Origin: Nitrospirota bacterium
Lineage (GTDB): Bacteria; Nitrospirota; Nitrospiria; Nitrospirales; Nitrospiraceae
Length of the DNA stretch: 9,003 nt
Direction: 5' to 3'
NCBI GenBank assembly: GCA_020028195.1
Contig: JAHWYE010000072.1
Coordinates: 1-9,003 of the forward strand
In this document: one piece after another, positions 5,261 through 9,003 of the stretch
Numbering within the stretch: position 1 is the stretch's first letter
Layout of the letters: the number at the start of each line of letters is the position of its first letter
Position numbers and translations under genes: made by a program
The notes under the pieces: model-generated
The model's input: the letters and a program-made list of their open reading frames with translations, nothing else
The model's database searches: none
Told to the model about the DNA's origin: nothing

Positions 5261-5968
5261 TCACTTCGCATCATGGAAGATCACCCCGAGCGTGAAGCGT
5301 AAGCCCGAATGGACCGTGCTGACACCATGCCGCATGTTCACCCGGTAGTATCCCCTGGTTCCTCGAACGGGACGGTACCGCGTCGAAAAAATAACGATTT
5401 CTCCCTGCTCGGGGTCCAGCACTTCACCACGTGATTGAGCGCGCGGTCGCTGTTCCACGAGTAGAAACTCGCCACCGGTAAAATCCCGATCACGACGACT
5501 GAGAAACACGGTGAGCTGCAGGGGAAACGCCACGTCCCCGTAGAGATCCTGATGGAGGCAGTTGTACCCCCCGGCGGAGTAGTGGAGTAACAGAGGGGTG
5601 GGCTTCGTCTGCCCGTGCTGACGACAGACCGTGAGCAGGTGAGCGTGGCTCATCGGAAAATCACCAGGCTCACCCAGGGCTTTTGACCAGGCATTGGCAA
5701 TGATCGCAAGGTGGGGATACACGTGTCTACGAAGGGCTTGGACCAGCGAGGGCAGGGGATACTTAAAATACTTGTATTCGCCTTCGCCGAAACGAAAGCG
5801 CCGCATCTCGATACGGCTTCGGAAATACTCGTCCTTGTTATAGAGAGCAATAACCGCGTCACACTCTTCAGCCGTGAAAAGCGGTCCGATCTTGGCATAG
5901 CCTCTTTGCCATAACGAGGCCTCAATCGCCTTCCAGTCCAGTTGGGCCAGTCTCCCTTGGATGGTCAT
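5261..5968 (-). CDS. 2OG-Fe(II) oxygenase, Oxygenase-NA (PF09859)-type, partner of Ada
   Basis: The 235-residue protein has the double-stranded beta-helix of Fe(II)/2-oxoglutarate oxygenases. The metal triad is His139 and Asp141 in YNCLHQDLYG and His214 in NMRHGVSTV. Arg224, in GLRFTLG ten residues after the distal His, should bind the 2OG carboxylate. It is not AlkB itself. The N-terminal pattern (LDWKAIEASLWQRGYAKIG, then YNKDEYFRSRIEMRRFRFG) recalls the family once called DUF2086, described as an oxygenase acting on damaged nucleic acid and often next to ada. The frame can be extended to 6085, inside ada. The ATG at 5968 is preferred because GAGGG lies 5 nt upstream and the domain starts there. 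It follows ada by 55 bp on the same strand, so a repair operon is likely. The substrate is unproven. Confidence 0.85.
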   Translation of the reverse strand: MTIQGRLAQLDWKAIEASLWQRGYAKIGPLFTAEECDAVIALYNKDEYFRSRIEMRRFRFGEGEYKYFKYPLPSLVQALRRHVYPHLAIIANAWSKALGEPGDFPMSHAHLLTVCRQHGQTKPTPLLLHYSAGGYNCLHQDLYGDVAFPLQLTVFLSRRDRDFTGGEFLLVEQRPRAQSRGEVLDPEQGEIVIFSTRYRPVRGTRGYYRVNMRHGVSTVHSGLRFTLGVIFHDAK

Positions 5969-6023
5969 GCGTGCCCTCGGTTCTATTCGGTCTCGCCGCT
6001 TGCGCAAGACCGCTCCTCGCCAC

Positions 6024-7091
6024 CTAGTCTGACAATTCAGTCGTCGATTCTTGCTCCAGTGCCAGTAGCCGATGTTTCCGTTCAAGCCCCCAACGATATC
6101 CGCCGAGGCGTCCGTCTTCCCGAATCACGCGATGGCAGGGTATGGCGACAGCGATCGGATTGGTTGCACAGGCTCTCGCCACCGCTCGGGTTGCCGCAGG
6201 CTGGCCAATCGCCCGTGCCACATCGCGATAGGAACGAGTACTTCCGCAGGGAATCCGCTGCAGAGCTTTCCACACGCGTCGTTGGAAGGCAGTGGCATTC
6301 AGATCCAGCGGTAAGCGGCTTCCATCTCCATTCGCAGTCAGACACCGGAGAATTCCCGTGATGTGCCTCTTTAATCCCACAGCGTCGCGGCGCAAGGTTG
6401 CCATCGGGTAATCCCGTCGAAGGGACGCCACCGATGACGCCTCGTTGTTTCCAAAGCGGACGGTCACAATGCCGCGCTTCGTTACGGCCACTAACATGTG
6501 ACCCACGACAGTCGCCTTCGTCGCAAAGCTAATGGTGGTTCCCAATCCGCCTGCTTGAAACACCGACGGCGTCATGCCAAGGTCCGAATTCGCTCGTTCA
6601 TACACACGGCTGCTGGAGCCAAACCCTGCCTCATACGTCGCATTCGTCACGGTTTCACCTCGCTTTAATGATGTTTTAAAGTGCTCCATTCTCCGCATAT
6701 CGCGGTACTCTTTGGGAGAGAATCCGACTAATCGCTTAAAGGCACGCTGCACATAATACGGGCTCATTCCGATTTCACCAGCCAACTGCTGAAGTGTCAC
6801 AGACTCGTCATAGTGTTCATCGAGGTACCGCCGGGCCTGTTCAATTCGCTTTTCTGTCTCGGGTCCCTCAGCCGACTCTGGTCGACAACGTCGGCATGCC
6901 CGAAACCCCGCTGTCTCTGCCAATCGAAACGAATCGAAGAAGGTCACCTGATTTCGAGACGGGCGCCGGGATGGGCACGATGGACGACAGTAAACCTTGG
7001 TCGAAGCCACTCCATACACGAACTGTCCATCGAACCGCCGATCGCGCTCCAGGACCCCTTTCCAAGCACGCTCTGTATTCAAGGTTGGCAT
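6024..7091 (-). CDS. ada: Ada: methylated-DNA-protein cysteine methyltransferase and AraC-type regulator
   Basis: The 355-residue protein has the full Ada order. At about 10-75 is the Ada zinc domain, with Cys35 and Cys39 (YCRPSCPSRRP) and Cys66 and Cys69 (FRACRRCRP). Cys35 corresponds to the residue that takes methyl groups from phosphotriesters. An AraC-type helix-turn-helix pair spans about 80-180 (TLQQLAGEIGMSPYYVQRAF, then VTNATYEAGFGSSSRVYERA). The C-terminal O6-methylguanine methyltransferase domain has active-site IPCHRVIR (Cys319) and the finger sequence TRAVARACATNP. Length and order match E. coli Ada (354 residues). All key Cys are present, so it should be active. Start: the ATG at 7103 has no clear ribosome-binding site, whereas GGAG lies 6 nt before the ATG at 7091. 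The 2OG-oxygenase gene follows on the same strand. Self-regulation is expected from the family. Confidence 0.93.
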   Translation of the reverse strand: MPTLNTERAWKGVLERDRRFDGQFVYGVASTKVYCRPSCPSRRPSRNQVTFFDSFRLAETAGFRACRRCRPESAEGPETEKRIEQARRYLDEHYDESVTLQQLAGEIGMSPYYVQRAFKRLVGFSPKEYRDMRRMEHFKTSLKRGETVTNATYEAGFGSSSRVYERANSDLGMTPSVFQAGGLGTTISFATKATVVGHMLVAVTKRGIVTVRFGNNEASSVASLRRDYPMATLRRDAVGLKRHITGILRCLTANGDGSRLPLDLNATAFQRRVWKALQRIPCGSTRSYRDVARAIGQPAATRAVARACATNPIAVAIPCHRVIREDGRLGGYRWGLERKHRLLALEQESTTELSD

Positions 7092-7122
7092 GTGGTGCTC
7101 CATCTCTGGTTTCTGACGCTCA

Positions 7123-7151
7123 ATATTACCTCTGTGAGTGCTCAGAGCACT
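7123..7151 (-). promoter_or_regulatory. Candidate ada promoter: TAATAT box with adjacent perfect dyad
   Basis: On the minus strand, TAATAT (7128-7123) lies about 31 bp before the chosen ada ATG. Immediately upstream, at 7137-7151, is a perfect dyad: AGTGCTC, one central base, then GAGCACT. The dyad overlaps where a spacer and -35 would be, and no consensus -35 is present. It could be an activator or repressor site. It does not contain the E. coli-type AAT/GCAA Ada boxes, so its link to Ada is inference. Confidence 0.4.
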
Positions 7152-7160
7152 ACCCGATTC

Positions 7161-7189
7161 TTGCTGCCAAACTTTAAGGTCTTTATACG
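7161..7189 (+). promoter_or_regulatory. Candidate sigma70-type promoter for the CorA-like gene
   Basis: TTGCTG (7161-7166) and TATACG (7184-7189) are separated by 17 bp on the plus strand, matching 3 of 6 and 4 of 6 consensus bases. They face the CorA-like gene starting at 7345. The long leader would contain repeat copy F. Evidence is moderate at best. Confidence 0.3.
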
Positions 7190-7201
7190 GCCGGATTCAG
7201 C

Positions 7202-7256
7202 GGCAGGTCTTGGATTCAAACAGCGTCAGACATCGCGGAGCGAGGCGGGGCGCGGC
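7202..7256 (+). repeat. Dispersed intergenic G-rich repeat, copy F
   Basis: The right part (7225-7256) contains GGAGCGAGGCGGGGCGCGG, the clearest version of the core. Over 30 bp from GTCA it matches copy E without gaps at 23 positions. The left module GGCAGGTCTTG (7202-7212) is present but about 10 bp further away than in D and E. The copy lies between the divergent ada and CorA-like genes. Confidence 0.65.
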
Positions 7257-7344
7257 TGTATAGCGTTGCCGAAGTGTCCCAGTCTTGCTTTTTGACTCGC
7301 CACGACGTAGCTTAGGGACCCACACTCCACGGAAGTCGCGACGC

Positions 7345-8985
7345 ATGCCTGACTCTCTCCCTCTTCACGCCAGCAAGCTCGTCCGCCATTTCAGACAGAT
7401 CCTGCTCTGGCCGCTGCAGCTCATGCCCATCCGCGATGGCGAGCAGATTCAAAAGCATTGCACAGACAACCCTTGGCGGGAGGTGGTAGACGAGTTTACG
7501 GGCGACCCGAGTCTGTTTCAGGAACGGCATTACACCGAGTTCGTGACCTTTCTGCCCTACGTCCAACGCTTCCTCTACGGAGAGGGGAAAGGCAGCGGCG
7601 CAGGCGTCGACCAGGAGTCGCCCATTCGCGTGTTTCGCCGCAGCGATGTCGCCAAGGTGCGGATGATGTACCCCGACCGCCGCGCCGAGCCGATCATCTT
7701 CGATGTGGCGCATGTGGATCTGTATTTTTTCTACGACATTGACGTGTTCATCCTGACTATGGAGATCCATGCGGACGACCTCCCTCTCCCGCAAGCGCAG
7801 GACACGCTGTTCCGTTTCGGTCGAGGCTATCCTACCTATTGGGAGCCCAGCGGGCGCGGAGGCCACTGCCTCGAGCACGTCGAATGGCTGTCGGCCGACG
7901 GCAAGGTCCTGGCGACATCCGATTACGAACACCGGGAGAAATACCTCTCATTCGCCTGCCGGTACCGGGCCTCCTGCATCGCCTCTCATTGGGAGTGGCT
8001 GCTCGAGCCGCTGGTGCTCCACCACTCTGCGAAGACAGGCCTCATCCGGTATCGGCAGATCGAGTCCCACCTCATGCCGCTAATGGCGTATCTGACGATG
8101 GACGATCCGGTCGCCTTGACCCGCGCAGAGTTCATGCGACTGGGGCTGGCCGCGGCGCCGGGATCGCCCGAGTCGCTGCCCTATTCTGAACGTCACCTGG
8201 GCGATTTTGAAGATCGCCACTGCTACGACCGCTACTGGAACGAGCAGGACCGCGAGCACCCGGGAACCCGCTTCATCTGTAGCGGACGCGTCTTCACGGA
8301 GGTGAGCGACCGCGGCGAGCGATTCTTCGCCGCCCGCAAGACCGGCCTCGAACAGTTCCGGCACGAGTATTTCGTGCTGTTCCTGATCACCCATTTTCAT
8401 AAGGCGGCCCTGCTCATGTTGGCAGATCGCCTCGTCGATGCGATGAACAGCCTCGATATCAGCAAGCCGGAATCGGTGAGGCAATTCAGGCGCGTCATTC
8501 GCCAAACGCTGGGAGTGTTTCTTCGCTTCACCCATCGCTACTGGTTCCACGATGTGTCGGACCATGTCCAAGTGAAGGAGCTGTTCCGCATGATCAGCGA
8601 GCACTTGGGCACGGACCGACTGTATGTCGAGGTCAGGGACGCCATCGAGGACATGAGCCAGTATCTCGACAGTGACGCACTGCGCCGGCAAGGGGAGACG
8701 ATGGTGCGCCTGAGCGTCGTGACGACGATGGGATTGATCGGTGTGACGGCGACCGGCTTCTTCGGTATGAACTTGATCGCTGCGGCGGAGAGCCCGATCC
8801 TGACGAAGGTGGGCTACTTTCTGCTCGTCCTGATTCCGGCCGCGGCGTTGACCTTCTACACGGTGCTGAAATCCAGACGTTTGTCGGATTTCCTGGAGGC
8901 GCTTGCCGACGAGCGTCAGTCCTCGGGAGCCAAGCTCGCTGCGTTCGTTAACGTCTGGAAAACAAAGCGCGGACGGAATCCCTGA
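7345..8985 (+). CDS. Large CorA-like membrane transport protein
   Basis: The 546-residue protein has a long soluble N-terminal region (about 1-450) and two C-terminal membrane helices (about 455-478 and 485-508). The end of the first helix carries GFFGMNL, with GMN at 474-476, the signature of the CorA Mg2+/Co2+ channel family (PF01544). A basic C-terminal tail ends in KTKRGRNP. Before the membrane, VEVRDAIEDMSQYLD resembles CorA's long stalk helix. Known CorA proteins are about 316 residues, so the N-terminal region is roughly 150-200 residues longer. It includes IIFDVAHVDLYFFYDIDVFI, resembling a ferredoxin-like strand core, and a Trp/Tyr-rich middle. The usual YGMN Tyr is Phe here. The substrate ion is not evident. 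The longest frame starts at TTG 7285. The ATG at 7345 is preferred because the protein-like sequence begins there (MPDSLPLHASKL), with a weak GGAAG 9 nt upstream. Confidence 0.75.
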   Translation: MPDSLPLHASKLVRHFRQILLWPLQLMPIRDGEQIQKHCTDNPWREVVDEFTGDPSLFQERHYTEFVTFLPYVQRFLYGEGKGSGAGVDQESPIRVFRRSDVAKVRMMYPDRRAEPIIFDVAHVDLYFFYDIDVFILTMEIHADDLPLPQAQDTLFRFGRGYPTYWEPSGRGGHCLEHVEWLSADGKVLATSDYEHREKYLSFACRYRASCIASHWEWLLEPLVLHHSAKTGLIRYRQIESHLMPLMAYLTMDDPVALTRAEFMRLGLAAAPGSPESLPYSERHLGDFEDRHCYDRYWNEQDREHPGTRFICSGRVFTEVSDRGERFFAARKTGLEQFRHEYFVLFLITHFHKAALLMLADRLVDAMNSLDISKPESVRQFRRVIRQTLGVFLRFTHRYWFHDVSDHVQVKELFRMISEHLGTDRLYVEVRDAIEDMSQYLDSDALRRQGETMVRLSVVTTMGLIGVTATGFFGMNLIAAAESPILTKVGYFLLVLIPAAALTFYTVLKSRRLSDFLEALADERQSSGAKLAAFVNVWKTKRGRNP

Positions 8986-9003
8986 ATCGCCCCTCGTTCA
9001 CCC

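Noticed and set aside
7104..7200. E. coli-type Ada box upstream of ada
   Set aside because: No AAT-N6-GCAA arrangement was found on the ada strand. GCAA and AAT occur close together but in the wrong order and spacing.
7312..8691. Two long minus-strand frames (7312-7932, 8080-8691) antisense to the CorA-like gene
   Set aside because: They are typical GC-rich antisense shadows without starts or domains. The plus strand has the CorA signature.
1..9003. CRISPR array, tRNA, rRNA or intact insertion sequence
   Set aside because: There is no regularly spaced repeat set, no tRNA cloverleaf or rRNA-like stretch, and no transposase-like protein. The dispersed repeats are single copies kilobases apart.

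Overview
The window looks like about 9 kb of chromosome from a GC-rich environmental Gram-negative bacterium. Four genes encode likely outer-membrane lipoproteins, none with Asp after the lipobox Cys. The gene set (YtxH, BON, CARDB, NmrA-type, Ada with a 2OG-oxygenase partner, a large CorA-like protein) and the SDR sequence would fit a Nitrospirota-type genome. That placement is inference from family resemblance only. No rRNA, tRNA, CRISPR array, integrase or intact transposase was found.

Layout. 1-526 is one open frame made of two unrelated pieces: a fragment of a TonB-dependent (Oar-like) receptor barrel, joined in frame near 145-160 to the C-terminal half of a short-chain dehydrogenase. 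A large hairpin (527-569) and a perfect 16-bp palindrome (584-599) follow, then a small two-helix DUF2892/YgaP-like membrane protein (633-857, +). Converging on it is a minus-strand pair, YtxH-domain protein then BON-domain lipoprotein (1673 down to 1022). Next is a minus-strand pair of closely spaced lipoprotein genes (3277 down to 2052) that look like distant paralogs of each other. Facing away from them is a CARDB-domain lipoprotein (3625-4065, +) with a perfect TATAAT box. An NmrA-type NAD(P)-binding protein (4236-5186, +) follows. A DNA-alkylation repair operon, ada then a 2OG-Fe(II) oxygenase of the Oxygenase-NA type, lies on the minus strand (7091 down to 5261). The window ends with a 546-residue CorA-like membrane protein (7345-8985, +).

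How the genes relate. The clearest functional unit is ada plus oxygenase (alkylation repair). YtxH, BON and DUF2892 proteins are common small envelope or stress-associated proteins. The lipoproteins have no known function.

The most unusual non-coding feature is a short G-rich repeat with core GGAGCGAGGCGG. It occurs in six gaps between genes, always in the same orientation whatever the direction of the neighbouring genes. The clearest structural oddity is the TonB-receptor/SDR chimera at the left edge. Starts for six genes were moved inward from the longest open frame because a Shine-Dalgarno sequence or family length favours an internal ATG.
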